DNA of 64,000 bases from Rallus limicola (lineage: Eukaryota; Chordata; Aves; Gruiformes; Rallidae). The notes beneath the pieces are model-generated. The model searched no databases, was not told the DNA's origin, and was given only the letters and a program-made list of their open reading frames with translations. The position numbers and the translations under genes are program-made. Numbering within the stretch: position 1 is the first letter of the stretch; each line of letters starts with the position of its first letter. The DNA lies in the NCBI GenBank assembly GCA_022605955.1, contig JAKCOZ010000020.1, positions 9,041,001 through 9,105,000 of the forward strand, in the 5' to 3' direction. Below, in pieces: positions 14,250 to 26,400 of the stretch.

Positions 14250-15485
14250 TGTTGTTTTAATCACCAACCACTCTTTCAATGCCTCGTGTCTGTCAAATGC
14301 ACTGTAAACCAGCTTGAGTGAAGCAATGTAAAAGTAAATCCCCTCCACAAATTGTTGAAGTTGCCAAGAAGAAAACATTAGTACTTCCCCCCAACTCCCC
14401 CTAGGACAGTTTACAGCTCAAATTTATGGTTTATAGGACATACTAAATTCATTAGAAATGAAAATTCAATCTGGAGCAACTGTAAATTGCTTATTACTCT
14501 TCATTCTGCAGATAAGAAATGTTATAGAGGATGTGAAACAGATTCATCAGGTGTACAGTCTGTTGCACTTACTGCTACAGCAATAGTTGCTGATGGATTT
14601 TGCTAGTATTTTAAGAGTTCTGCATAAATTCCTACTGTTAGCAACAATTATTTTAGCTAATGTGCCTGTTTGTTTCAGGTAAGTACTTTTTACATGCTCC
14701 TTCTTTTTGAGGCAGAATCACTAGCAAATCAATACTAGGGGATAACAACAAAGTGATAGTACCATATCTAGAAAAACAATTCTCTTCAGAAAATTTCTCT
14801 CTGGAGCATCTCCCATCAAGAACTCTCTCTTGAATCCAGTTGGATTAAAGCAGATAAATGATATAATTAATGGCATGGAGGAAGCAAATGACTATTTCTG
14901 TTTTCCACTGTACAAGAAACAGTGAGCACTAAATGAAATTACCCCAAAAAAGCAGAATAAAAACACAAGGCAGAACTTTTTCAAGAAAGCAGATTAAATT
15001 GCCACAGGATGTTGAGAAAAGCCTGTTAGTGGAGAAGGAGAAAAGCAACAAAGGTATCTGTTAGCCTGGGAATAACTCTGCTGCTGTTAACTAGCAATGC
15101 CCTGAAAGGGGCTGTGAAAGCCATGTGCTCTCTAGTCTGGGTTGACATCAGTTGAAGCCTACCTAATTCCTGGGATGCTTGGTGGCTGCCTAATTCTATG
15201 CTCAAGAAATTAATCACTTGAGTCCTATAACTGGTGACTTTGATAAACTAATCTGGTGGTCAGAATAGCTTACTGCAGAGGGCTGATTTTCACAAAAAGG
15301 TCCTTAAAACTGCCTTAAATTAGGAAATTTTCCTAATTAGCTTTCATTAAATTATCTTTAAAGTAGGAAGTGCATGCATACATTAGCAAAAGTGGTTTGA
15401 ATGAGCTCAGTAACATCATGTGGGAGAGAGAAAAAGCCACCATGACATTTCTGCCTGATCTATATACAGCAATTTCCAAGTTGCT

Positions 15486-15535
15486 ATACACACACACATA
15501 CATATACATATACATTTACATGTATGTATGCATGC
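15486..15535. repeat. CA/TATG compound microsatellite
   Basis: A short (CA)n run passes into ATACAT and TGTATGTATG units, in non-coding DNA. Confidence 0.8.
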
Positions 15536-17229
15536 AGATATTTATAGTAGCAACCACAGCCTTTCAATTCTGTGTGCTGTGATTCATCAGCAGCAATAAT
15601 TTTTGGCAGGGGCATAATTTCAAGTCTTCTGCTGAGGATGCCTGCCAAAATGTTGTTGAATAGAGATAGGATGAAGAAGGTTATTTATAAATGGAGATAA
15701 TTAGGTCCTGTGCTTATTAGTGTTGGGAATGAGACAGAAAGACAATGTGCAGTTATGAGTATTGTAATATGAGATGATGCTCTCCGTGATTTTCTACTCG
15801 TTTATCAGGGAAAAAAAAATCCTCAGGTGAAGTAACATCGCTGTGCACTGCTCCCAGCTGGGAGAGTCGGATTGTGGGAGTATGTGTGTGTGTCATGCTG
15901 TATGACAGGTCTCAGTTTGGAATAATTCCACAGGATCCAGGTGCTGATTGTTGCAACTGAGATTTGACTTTGTTTCCTCAGTCTTGAAATTTGCATCTTG
16001 TGTTCAGGCAAAACCAAACCCTGAACAGACATAGGAACTGTACTAACTCCTCTTATATGAAAGCAATGGCTCTCAACTGTGCTTTCAGGGGACAGCACTG
16101 CCCAGTCTGATGCTGTGCTCATCACCTCTGCCAGCAGAGAGGCAAGGATATCTCTATGTCTCATCAGTCATGCAGATGTACATTAACATCCTTTTTTTCT
16201 TGAGAAATACTGTCACCTGGACAGATTCCCCTTCCTGATGGTATTCTCCCTAGAGGTACAAACCCAGCGACTGCAGTGTGAAATTCATCCGTGCAGGGCC
16301 TGAGAGGAGCCTGTGCTCAGTCTCTGCAGAGCACCCAGGACAACGCTCTCGGGCCATTTCTTACTGAAGCATTTGTCACAGAGGCAGTCAAGAGAATAGC
16401 AATTAATATTGAAGACTTCTTAGCTTCTGGCTTTTTGCCAAGCTTATTTGATAGTGCAACTAATGTGTAATAAGAACCACATTCAGCACACATCTGTGTT
16501 TAAGCAGTTGAATAGCCCATTAACTTTTCTTACTTCTCAAGCTATTTGAACCAATCTCACGAGGCTTGGGGATTTAAGGCCCCAAGCTCCTGAAGTCTCA
16601 AGTAAGCACTTACTTATGGAGGTTTCTGAGTTTTCACTAGAGGTGAGGAAAAAAATGTCATCAGCATTGCAGAGAAACGCTCGAAATACAAAAATTCCAC
16701 CTCTCCAAAACCCCTCAAACCTGGGAAAAATAAGTGTCAAGCTCATTATTTCTCCTGAAAAGGGTGGGAGTTTTAAACACTGGAACAATACTGACAATGT
16801 CCACCAACTTCAGAAAGCTTATTCATGTATTTAAAGGCTGGTGCAGTCTAAGCAACTGCTTTGCTTGGTCTGGGCATTAGTCTCTCTGAAATGGGGGTGG
16901 TGTTTGGAAAGCTCGTCCAGCTAAATCTGAGCTGCAGCTGCTATTTCTGCCATGTCGCCAGCAGAGAATGTCATGTATGTGGCTGACTATCCTGCAGGTT
17001 CTCCAGACCTGTAGTTAGTGCCCCAAAAACATTCCAGGGTTTTGCCTACACAGCCTCAATGCAAGCTTGTATGTGAAAACACTGCATTTCAATGCTTGTA
17101 TCCAAAAAAAGAAACAGCAGGGTTTAGATAGCGTGTGCCAAGCTCATCCCTAGGGTGATTTTTTCTGAAGGAAAACAGGGAATATCTGAAACAATTCCTG
17201 ACAGAGGCAGGAAAGAACATTCATTTGGC

Positions 17230-17251
17230 GGGGGGGGGGGGGGGGGGGGGG
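17230..17251. repeat. Poly-G tract of 22
   Basis: Twenty-two consecutive G after 'ttggc', in non-coding DNA. Such a long mononucleotide run is prone to sequencing and assembly length error and could form a G-quadruplex. Confidence 0.9.
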
Positions 17252-20200
17252 AAGTTAGAATTTTGCCTTTATACTTTTTGTAAAGAACTAAATGCATTTT
17301 TAAAACTAGAAATCTTCTAAATTGTGTGATTATGTACGTCACGGTACCTCAAATGATTCAGCAAGCAGAGTGCTCTCTTTCCTGCCAAGTGAGTTTTGCA
17401 AAGTCTATCTTTTAAAGGCTTGCCAATGCACCCAGAAGCAGAGGTGAGTTTAAGGCCTACTCTCCAGTCCCTCAGTATTTCAAATGCAACAGAACCCAGC
17501 ACTGTCAAATCCATAACAGCCACGGTTTTGGGATTTTTCCTGAACCAGAAGGGAAAAAAAAAGCATATAGATCAGCTGGTCTTAGCAAAAGCAGAAAATG
17601 CTGTTGCAAAAGCAAATTCTCAGGTGCCGATCAGGATTAGGGAAAATGCCTGAGTTCTGCTGTGCTGTTGTGAGCTACCAGCAGTACCTGTGCTCTCCTA
17701 AGCAAAATAAAAGTTTACCATTATCTAAGAAGAAAACCATTGGGAGGGGGCTGCCCTTGAGGCAATAATAGCAAATCCTCTTTTGTTTTCTGGATACTGA
17801 TTACAGTAAAATACTTTGCTTATGTTTCCATTCCTTAGACCATCTGTTTCAAATTAAACCCTTCTGGCGTGATGCATCATTATTTATTAGAGCGTTACAT
17901 TAGATACTGTAGTGTTAGTATTGCTGTTATAAACCCTTAGTTTCATGAGCATGGCTTCAGGGGCAGAACTGTATGTGTTTACTTAATGAAAGGGCTAGAG
18001 GCTGTGTTAATAAAACTAGTTTACCAGCTTAGAAATTACTTTTTTTTTTTTAGGCCTTTCACAATTTTTTTCTTTTTTGGTATATCTTTTGATTTTTAAC
18101 TCTGAATGTCTGCGTTTGGTAGAGGGAAACCTTCTGGTTTTAAATGACTTAAAGGGAAGATACTGAGGAGGACTCGTTGCTAATTAACTGTAAGACATCT
18201 AAAGCTGAAAACGCAATACGCTATAGATGATGGGGTGATACCCATTCTCATAGACCTGCAGTGCCCGTTGCCACTGAGGATCTGGCAGGTAATGATTCCA
18301 ACCCCTGAAAGAGGTTCCTAAGTTTTTATTACCCTCTGGAGCAGCTTGTCCCATGCTTTCTGTCAGAGGCTCAGCTGGGTAACATCAATCCGCACAGGAC
18401 AGACTTTGATCTGCCACTGCAGTCTCAACCACTTTGAGACAATTAAAGAAATACGAGACATTGCAAGGTAATTTAAAAATGAATTCTCAGTGCTAATGAG
18501 ACTTTAGTCACAGTGTACTGAAGAAAGGAGTCAGAAAAGAGATGCAGTCACAGGAAAGCAGAACAGTTCCTTATGGCTGTACTTGATACACTTCAACTTA
18601 CCAGTGATAGCCAGTGTTACTAAAGAAATTTCTTTCAGTCTGCTTCACTTAGAAGGATGGTGAGTGTAAAATTATGAAATGGATGGATCTTTAGTGACAG
18701 AAAGATTTTCTGTGCTTTAAAACTTGATGCAGCCTTGTTTTAAATATGCTTACAGTGAGTGTGTCTGTGGGAAAGAACAAGTCTTTCATCCCAAATGAGC
18801 TTTTCTCTTATTTTGCTTCTGGTCAAAAGAGAACTGATCCTCCAGCCTCCAGTGGGTGATTTGCACCACCTAGATTAAATTCAAGATCTGAATCACTGCT
18901 AACATAGAATTTCTTTAATGCTAAAATCTCCCTAAATTTTGTGCTGTATTCATCCAACATAGTACCTGCATGGCTGTGCTTAGCCTTCAGTGATGCAGTC
19001 ATATATGGTCAGGAAGCCAGTATCTGCTTAAAAATATTTAACTTTTTTAACTGTTTTAAAGTTGCTTGAAAGCAGTATTCTCTCTTGATCTATGAAAAAA
19101 ATCCTGGAACAACATTAAGTGAGCTTAAATAGCATCATTTTATAACCCAAAAGTTTAAACTAGTGTATCATTTAAGTTTTGTCGGGACTGAAGCAGGCCA
19201 GAATGACATCAATATTTCCGTTAAGAAGGCCAGCAGTAAGCCTACAGTATGTGTCTGAATACATTTGGATCAAATGACACAATGGTTCCTATCTTTCTTG
19301 GTCTCCTTTGAGAAGAAATTTAATTTTTTTTTTTTTTTAAATCTGGGAAGGTGATACCTGGTGAGTAAGTGCACTTGAGGTCCTGGAAAAGGCTTTTTCA
19401 AAACCACATTTCCCTCATTTCATATGTCCTTTTATTGCTCTAATTGTTTTGTTTAGAAAAAAAAAAAGCAAGCCTGAAAGTTCATAAATCTTGCTTGCCA
19501 AGTGTAGGCTAGAGACCAGCTCTCACTCTCTCTGTAGCTTAAGGTTAAAACATCCAAACACTGACTCATCAGTGTAGCATCCAGGTCCATACAGAAAACA
19601 GAAGTTCTTCCTATGTAGTGCAGTTAACCCTGAGGGATGCCGCTGCTCCTGCCACAAGCTTTTCTGCCTGCCAAGGTAAAGCAACACTGTTTGTGAGGCC
19701 ACATCTGCGCTGGCTTTCTGTCTTCTGCTTTGCTTTGTTCTGGCCATAACATGGTTAAGAGGCTACCCTGACCTAGGGCAACTTGCTTGAAGTTATCTCT
19801 GCATCTAGCCACAGAAATGGGATAACCCCTAGGATCACTCCAGAGTACTGACCCTGTGGCATCACAGCACAAGCATTTACTGGTTTAGCTAACAGAATAA
19901 ATCCATTAGTGGCTACCATCAGTAGGCTGTTATCCTCTTAGATGGATTTTCTGCTCACAGATGAAATACAACACAATAAAACTGGATTAGAATAGTAGCA
20001 ATATATATATATAAATAAAAGAGCAAGAAGTTAAGTAGTTATTAAAGTAATGCAGGGCTGTATATTCAAGCTAGTGGTAACAAATTATTTCAAGGGTTTT
20101 TTTTAACCTAATTGAATTGCAAGTTTTGCAAAATGGTATCCATAACCAAATGAAAAATATAATTTATTTACTGAGCAAAATGTAAGATTTTTGCACCTAA

Positions 20201-21139
20201 AGTGTGTAAGTACATTAGTACCTAAACTGAGCACAAATAAATTGCAGTGTGAGCATATAAACTGGGGACTTTTGATGGTGAAGTGTTACCACAGAAGAAT
20301 GACACCCAAAATGCAGACAATATTATCCATTTCTGTTTTCTAGCACAATGAGACTGCCCAGATGTTCTGCAATACACATTTGCCAAGGAAACATTTTTTT
20401 ATTATTATTGTTTAACAATGATCTCAAACTTTTCTGGCAGTGGAGTGAGATCAGACCTGGTGGAAGCTGGTGCCACTATGATGCACTTGGCAAACTTGCC
20501 TCAGTCTATACTGGGATTTTGACTTCTGAGTGTTGGATATTTGTGCAATTGATGCACTTTTAATAGCACTGAAGTTTCAAACTGAACTGAACTGATTTTA
20601 GAATTCTATTCAAGGAATTGAGAGATTTATCAGGAATTGCACAGTTTGTCCCATCCAGCTTCAGCCTGTCCGTGGTCCGAAGTGGATGGTGAAACATGGT
20701 GCAGTTTTTTTGTGAGCTGTTGGAAACCAAACACAGCAATTGGGATATGGTTAGAGGGCAGGCGGCAGGGGAAGAGGCAGTAAGGACACAGGTGGGATAG
20801 TTAATGGACAACAAGTGTTAAGAGGGGTAAAAGGGAAAAGGCATTATGCAGGGAGATTTGAAAGGCATTTGCAGGAAGCTAGGAGACTGGGAAGTGGGGA
20901 AATGACACTGCACTATTTATAGGGAACTGGACCTGAAGTTTTGAAAACAAACTTCTTTCTGGGCTCTTGGTAAGAAAGAACACAGGCAGTACAAATGCAT
21001 ATACCTGCTCTGTGATAGGGGCTAATACTTCCAGATAAACTAAAGAAAAACTATTTTGAGGCTATAAAAGAAGAAATGCCCAATATATAGAGGATGAGGC
21101 AGGCAAGGGAAGGGAAGAAAACATCCAATCCTTAGAAAA

Positions 21140-21620
21140 TTTTCATGAGGGTCCCTGGGCCACTTGTCTGAAGCCCGGGGACCGGGAGCCCAGCCCTAGA
21201 GCCAGCTGCAGTCCTGTCCGCACCGCACACGTGTGCGACAGAGACACAAAGCGGCGGACAGGGGAAAGACACCCAGCTGGGAAGTGGTTTGACTTAAGCA
21301 AAAAGACGTAAGCCCCGCAGCACGGAGGAGCCGCCTGGCACCAGGACACAGCAGAGCAGCTCCGTGCGCTCTGCTTGCAGTTGTGCCGGGGTCACTCGCA
21401 CCGGCCGAAATCCGGCCGCTGGAAACTGCCGTCTGAGCCGGCGTCTCAGTGCGGTAACACGGCCGGTGCGGTTCCCAGCGTGGGGAAGGTGGGTAGGGAG
21501 GAGAAGCTGGAACAGGTGGACAGGGAGGGTAAGAATCCGTGGTAACGTAGGGCAAGGGATGAACAGTGGAGCCTGTAAAATCTGCCCGCATCCCGACATC
21601 CGCGCTAGGTAGCGTTTCTG
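21140..21620. promoter_or_regulatory. CpG-rich block upstream of PGAM5
   Basis: CpG density and GC content rise sharply against the AT-rich DNA to the left. The block is separated from the main PGAM5 island by about 260 bases of mixed composition. It carries no convincing coding frame. It could be the outer part of the PGAM5 island, an alternative first exon, or the promoter of a non-coding transcript. Confidence 0.5.
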
Positions 21621-21639
21621 TTACCGACTGCGAACTGCT

Positions 21640-21671
21640 GGATTTAGCAGGTGGAAATCACTGCTAAATCC
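21640..21671. repeat. 11-bp perfect inverted repeat
   Basis: GGATTTAGCAG and CTGCTAAATCC are exact reverse complements around a 10-base spacer. It could form a hairpin or be a paired binding site. No flanking structure points to a microRNA precursor. Confidence 0.7.
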
Positions 21672-21758
21672 TGGGTGTCAGGTCAGAATAAAGGGGCTCG
21701 GCTCTGCTTCCCCCAAAGATGCTGCTGCCAGGCGATTAAGACAGCGCCGCTACAGTAC

Positions 21759-21778
21759 TAATTATCTACAGATAATTA
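21759..21778. promoter_or_regulatory. Palindromic TAAT/GATA-like site
   Basis: TAATTATC–TACA–GATAATTA is a perfect palindrome with 8-bp arms. Each arm contains a homeodomain core (TAAT/ATTA) overlapping a GATA-type core. It lies about 770 bases upstream of the PGAM5 start codon. Function is inferred from sequence only. Confidence 0.4.
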
Positions 21779-21879
21779 ACGTTCCCGTTTGGCTGCATAG
21801 TTTCTTCAGCGCAACGCAATGCCGCTGGAGCTGACCTGGGATCAAGGCAACCACGGGAAGCGAGAAGCAGCGTCCCGGC

Positions 21880-23420
21880 GAAAGAGAGCACACGGCTGCT
21901 CCTTCCCGTGAGGCGCGGCGTCCCCGGACCTGGGGCAGGCCGGCGCGGCGCTGCCGAGCCCACTTGTGTTCCCCAAAACCCGGCTTCCCCATTTCCAACG
22001 CCAGAATCCCGCGCTGACTGCAACAGGCCGGTTCCCACGGTAGCCAGCTCACGGCTTCTACCGACACACGCTGCACACTCTACCGCGAACGTCGCAGCCG
22101 AGCGCCCGCGCTGGCACTTGGTTAAAAGCAGGCAGGGCTGAGGTTACCTCCCCTCCCAGCCCCGCCGGGCTACCAGCGACCTGGCTGGGGCAGAAGCTGG
22201 TTTCCGACCGGCCGGGCGAGATCACCGTGGGCCTCCACCACCGGCTAAACCCAGGAGCCGCGCCCTAGACGCCCCAGTCCCGAGGCGGATTCAGGTCCTT
22301 GGGCCCCGCCCAAATGCCTCGGGCCCCGCGGCCGCGTGAAGGGCTCGCCCTCGCCGGGACGAGGCGAAACTGAGCGGGGCCGGCCGCGCTCGGGCTCGCG
22401 CAGCTCAAGACTCCCTTTCCCACCCCGCTTCAGGCTCGGAGCCTTCGCGGAGGAATCTTGCCCCACGCCGCGCTCCGTCCGGGGCGGGGCGGCGCGCTGG
22501 GCGGGCGGCGCCGGGGCTGTAGGGGCACGCGGCCCGCTGTCCGCGCCATGTCGTTCCGCCGCGCCTTGGCGCTGGCCGCCTGCGGGCTGGCCGGTGGCTC
22601 CGCGCTCTTCTCCGCCGTTGTCGTGGGCAAGCAGCCGGCCCGCGATGGCGAGCCGCGGCCGGGGGGTTCCGCCGCCGTTCCCTCCGCTTCCGCGGCGGCG
22701 CCGCCGGGTTTGCTGCTGCTGCCGCCGGCCGCCGCCGCCTCCTGCCCGCCGGCCGCCGGCTGGATCGAGAGACCCGCCGGTACCGGCGGCTACTGGGATA
22801 GCAACTGGGACAGGTGGGTGCGGCGGATCTGCGGCGGCGGGGTCTTCCTCCCCCGCTGGGGCGGGGATTTCCTTCCCGGGCGGTGGCTGCGGTGAGGGGC
22901 GCGGCGGCTGCGGTGAGGGGCCCGGAGGGAGCCGTCCTCGTGCCCCGCCGAAGCTATGCGCGGCGGAGCCGGTGTCCCCGCGGTGAGCGAAGTCCTAGGC
23001 GTTCAGAGCAGAATGCGCCTGAAATTCTTGGATATCCCTGAAAATCCCTGGCACCCCGAGCCCTCGGTACTCCGGGGGCGGGGGCTCCGAAAGCTTTCCC
23101 CGTGCTCCCAGGCAGCTAGGGCTGCCCTCCGTCGGGGTGTGCACCCCCCGCAACGCAACGCGCGGTCCGGCGAGACCGCAGAGCCTCCGGCGTGTGGCAA
23201 ACGCGAGCGCTGTGTGCGAGGCGTGCCCGCTCTCTTTAACGCGGCCGTGCCCCGTCCCGGCCGTGCGTCTGCACCTGGGCTCCACTCTCTGACAGCGCCG
23301 GGGGTGAAACGTCTGTACCTCGTGCCGGGGCTCGGCTTGGGTCGGCCGTGGGGAAACCCTTGTAAAGGGAACGCGGCTTTGAGCCTTGCTTGGGTCAGCC
23401 ACGGGGTTTTTTTTCCCCCC
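21880..23420 (+). promoter_or_regulatory. PGAM5: CpG-island promoter of PGAM5
   Basis: CpG-dense sequence spans the 5' flank, exon 1 and the start of intron 1. GC-box (Sp1-type) sites are visible at 22481–22490 (GGGGCGGGGC) and 22304–22311 (CCCCGCCC), with no TATA box at a fitting distance. This is typical of a broadly expressed gene. The transcription start is not fixed; it should lie in the last 100–200 bases before 22548. Confidence 0.8.
22548..22813 (+). CDS. PGAM5: PGAM5 coding exon 1
   Basis: Encodes the N-terminus, membrane anchor and linker up to the WDSNWD motif, and ends in phase 2 at donor CAG|GTGGGT. It is very GC-rich. The linker has runs of Ala, Pro and Leu (residues about 40–70) that are longer than in human PGAM5. 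Confidence 0.95.
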
Positions 23421-26400
23421 GTTCCTTAATCAGAACGTGTGAATTCCTGTACTGAGCTTTGGATCATGTAGCTCCCGCCCGGTGGCATTACCTCCCCCGG
23501 GAGACTGGTGTCAGGCCCCGCTTTAATCGCAGTAAATCCAAACTTAAGTACCAACAGATTTTTACAGTATAATGCGCCCTAGTTTGATATTTGAGAGGCT
23601 GGAGAGTCAAATACCCACTTAAATAGATCAGTGTACTCCTGATTATAAAAATAAAACTCACATATTGAGGGAGGTACCAAAGCTGCCAGCCTAACTGCAG
23701 ATCCCGGCCTTCCTGGTTCTGCTAAATGGCTCATTCCCTTCAGGGATCCAGAAGTACTTTCAGGCTCACTTAAACTTTCTTTCTAACCAGCTCAGGAGGC
23801 AGAGATTGTGCCCTAACTGATGTAGCTGTTACAGATCCCTGAGCAGACATCGCTGGACAGCACATCATAGCAGTTAAGGATAACATACTGTGTATTCATC
23901 AGTGTGCAAACAGTGGGAGTGTGTTGTGTTGATACACTACCACAGACCAGTTTTAGCTTTCTGCTGCTTGGTGGTGTGGCGTGGCTTTGGCTAGACTTGG
24001 TTGAAGCCTTAATTTTTAATTTTTTTTCATTATTTTGGCAAAAAAACCCACTTAGAGTGTAAAATTGAACTGATTCCTTGCTACACCTAGGGTGTTAATA
24101 TTGGCCCATGCCACCCGCACAGGAATTGTACAGCTCAGTTCTTGCATAAGACTAGTTTCACTCATGTAAAATACTTTATCTGAAATCTGTGCTAATTAAG
24201 TGTCTGTTAACTGGAAAGCTTGGTGTGGGAGGGAAAGGAAAACTTTTGAATTGTTTAAATTTCTGGGTTTCAGATACCTTCCTATATCTTCTGAGTGGTT
24301 CTTGCAAGCAGTTTTATTAGAAATAAAAGTAGAAATATCTGGATTTCAAAGCATGTTATGAGAGTTGAAATATTTCTCAGGCCAACACATGTTTCAGTGA
24401 CATGCAGGGCTTTCTGGAAGAAAGCTGAAAAGGGTGCTGTCATGGATGAAGTGATACTTCCATTATAATTAGGCTTAAGGATGGTCTCTGGCATGGCTAT
24501 TCCTTTTTAGCAAAGTTCTGGCTATGTTGAGTAATGTTTTTACAAGGGTACACAGCAAATGGAGTTTCAGTGGCCTAAAAAAACCTTCTTAAATGAAGTC
24601 TTAGTAATATTAAAGTACTCCTGCTCAACTTTTCTAAAACTAGCTGATGCTTAAAATACTGTTAAGCTTGGTTATCTTACAACTTGTTACAGCATCTGCT
24701 GCTTTTAGAGCGCATGTTGGCATCAAGTAGCTTCAGGGGTGCACGGGGGAGAGGGCAGGACTCTCAGGCGTTTCTTGTTATGTGTTTCTGCCATAGGATG
24801 AATTAATCCCTACCTGCCTGAATTTTTCAGGCATTTTCCGTATTTTCTTAAAATATCTTTCCAGTGATACAGTTTCTTTGGAATCTGCAATACTGGGGAG
24901 GAAAGAGGAGATATCCTTTGTGCCCTGTGTGCTCTGGAGGAACTGGACCAAGTGTCTGAGTGATGCGCAGGTTGTGGCCTGCAGAAAGGGAGACTCTAGG
25001 ATCTCTTCAGGTCCCTTCCAACCCCTGGGAATTCTGGGAATTCTGTGACAAACTGCAAGAAAGAGTCAAGTGTTGCGAAGGGAGAGTGAATGATGAAAAA
25101 GATGAAATGATGAATAAACGCTACAGGCTGAAAAAGAAAATGTTCCTGGAGAGACCTACTGTGGCCTGGTTTAAATCACAAAATAGTTCTCAGTGTGCAG
25201 TGCAGAGAGCTGGAGTCCTTCCAGGATATTGTGTGTGCATGATCCCTCAGCACTCCTTACCCTGGGTATCATTCATGCTCAGGTTTGGCTTTTTTCTTTT
25301 CAGTTGGGAAAACCTACCATTGTACCTGTGGCTGAAAATCCCAAGAACTATTGCATCCACAGGAATTCAGATATGAAGTCCTAGCATTTCTGAAGCTAGC
25401 GTTTATAATCTTCTTGTGCAGGCAGACTGTAGCTCTCATATGTTTCAGTGTATGCCATCTGCTTGCATTAGGATTTAACTTCTTTCTGTTGCGTTGGTTG
25501 CTTTTTTCCCCCTGATAATTAATTGAAAGATGGCTTTTGCTAAACAGCAAATTATCTGTGTCAGTTGTACCTCTCAACCTGCAGCATTAACTTTTGCTTT
25601 TTTTAAACAGGCTTTTATTTATAGCTCTCACAGAATGGTTTGGATCAGTTTGGAGGTATAAATGGCTAAACGGTCAATTTTAGTAGTTCAGCTGTATCTA
25701 GAACTAAGGCAAGACTGCCCATCTGTAAGATTCCTTTGCCTTCTAGTATCCCCTGCCTAAAAGTGATGTTTTAAATGTGTGTGTTTAGGCGTGAACCACT
25801 GGCTCTTATCAACCTCAAAAAGAAAAACGAAGAAACTGGGGAAGACGAACTCGCTTCACGCTTAGATCACTGCAAAGCAAAAGCCACCAGGCACATATTC
25901 CTCATCCGTCATTCTCAGTACAATTTGGATGGCCGGGCTGATAAAGACAGGACTCTGACCCCACTTGGTAGGTATTACCAGAAGCACTGTATTTTGTGTT
26001 GTGAGAAGGTTGTCTTTCACATGCCACTGTCCTGATGAGTCCAGGTCAGTAACTCAGCTCTGTTCTGGGTCTCGCCGCCAAACCTTAGTCCACTTTCTGG
26101 ATCCTTTGTGAGAGAAACATGTCAGGAATAAAGTGGGCTTTCCCCCCCCTTCCCCCAATTTTGATCCTCTAAATCCAAACATTAAAACGTGCTTTACAGA
26201 GTTGCAAAGAAAGTTCACAAAGGAAACTTCCACTTATCTTAAGGTCACTTGAGCAAATTTTCATTCTAGCTGACATAATTCCCTGTGGTTAAGGCTTTTA
26301 AGCTTAGCTCCATGACAATTTATGTGCAGATTTCTCTTAAAAGGCAGCTTGTGTTTCTGTTAGTTAATTTGCTGATATATATTACAAAAAAAAAACCCCA

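Larger units (their letters stand above)
3881..21130. other. Long stretch without recognisable genes
   Basis: I checked both strands for frames with family resemblance plus splice sites and found none. All open frames here are short (131 codons or fewer) and low in complexity or composition-driven. The stretch holds CR1 debris, AT- and CA-type microsatellites and homopolymer runs. In human, PXMP2 and POLE lie next to PGAM5, and I looked for PXMP2-like peptides here without success. Regulatory elements or non-coding RNA genes could be present but cannot be called by eye. Confidence 0.6.

Noticed and set aside
3881..21130. Possible PXMP2 gene
   Set aside because: No peptide resembling the PXMP2/MPV17 family and no exon chain could be found on either strand.
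21196..21612. Pro/Arg-rich frames of 82–131 codons in the CpG block
   Set aside because: Open only because GC-rich DNA has few stops; frames on both strands are equally long.
21640..21671. Possible microRNA hairpin
   Set aside because: The stem is only 11 bp, with no pairing beyond it; too short for a precursor.
22336..23429. Arg/Pro-rich frames, up to 216 codons, over PGAM5 exon 1 and its flanks
   Set aside because: They are in other frames than PGAM5 or run into intron 1, and are driven by CpG-island composition.
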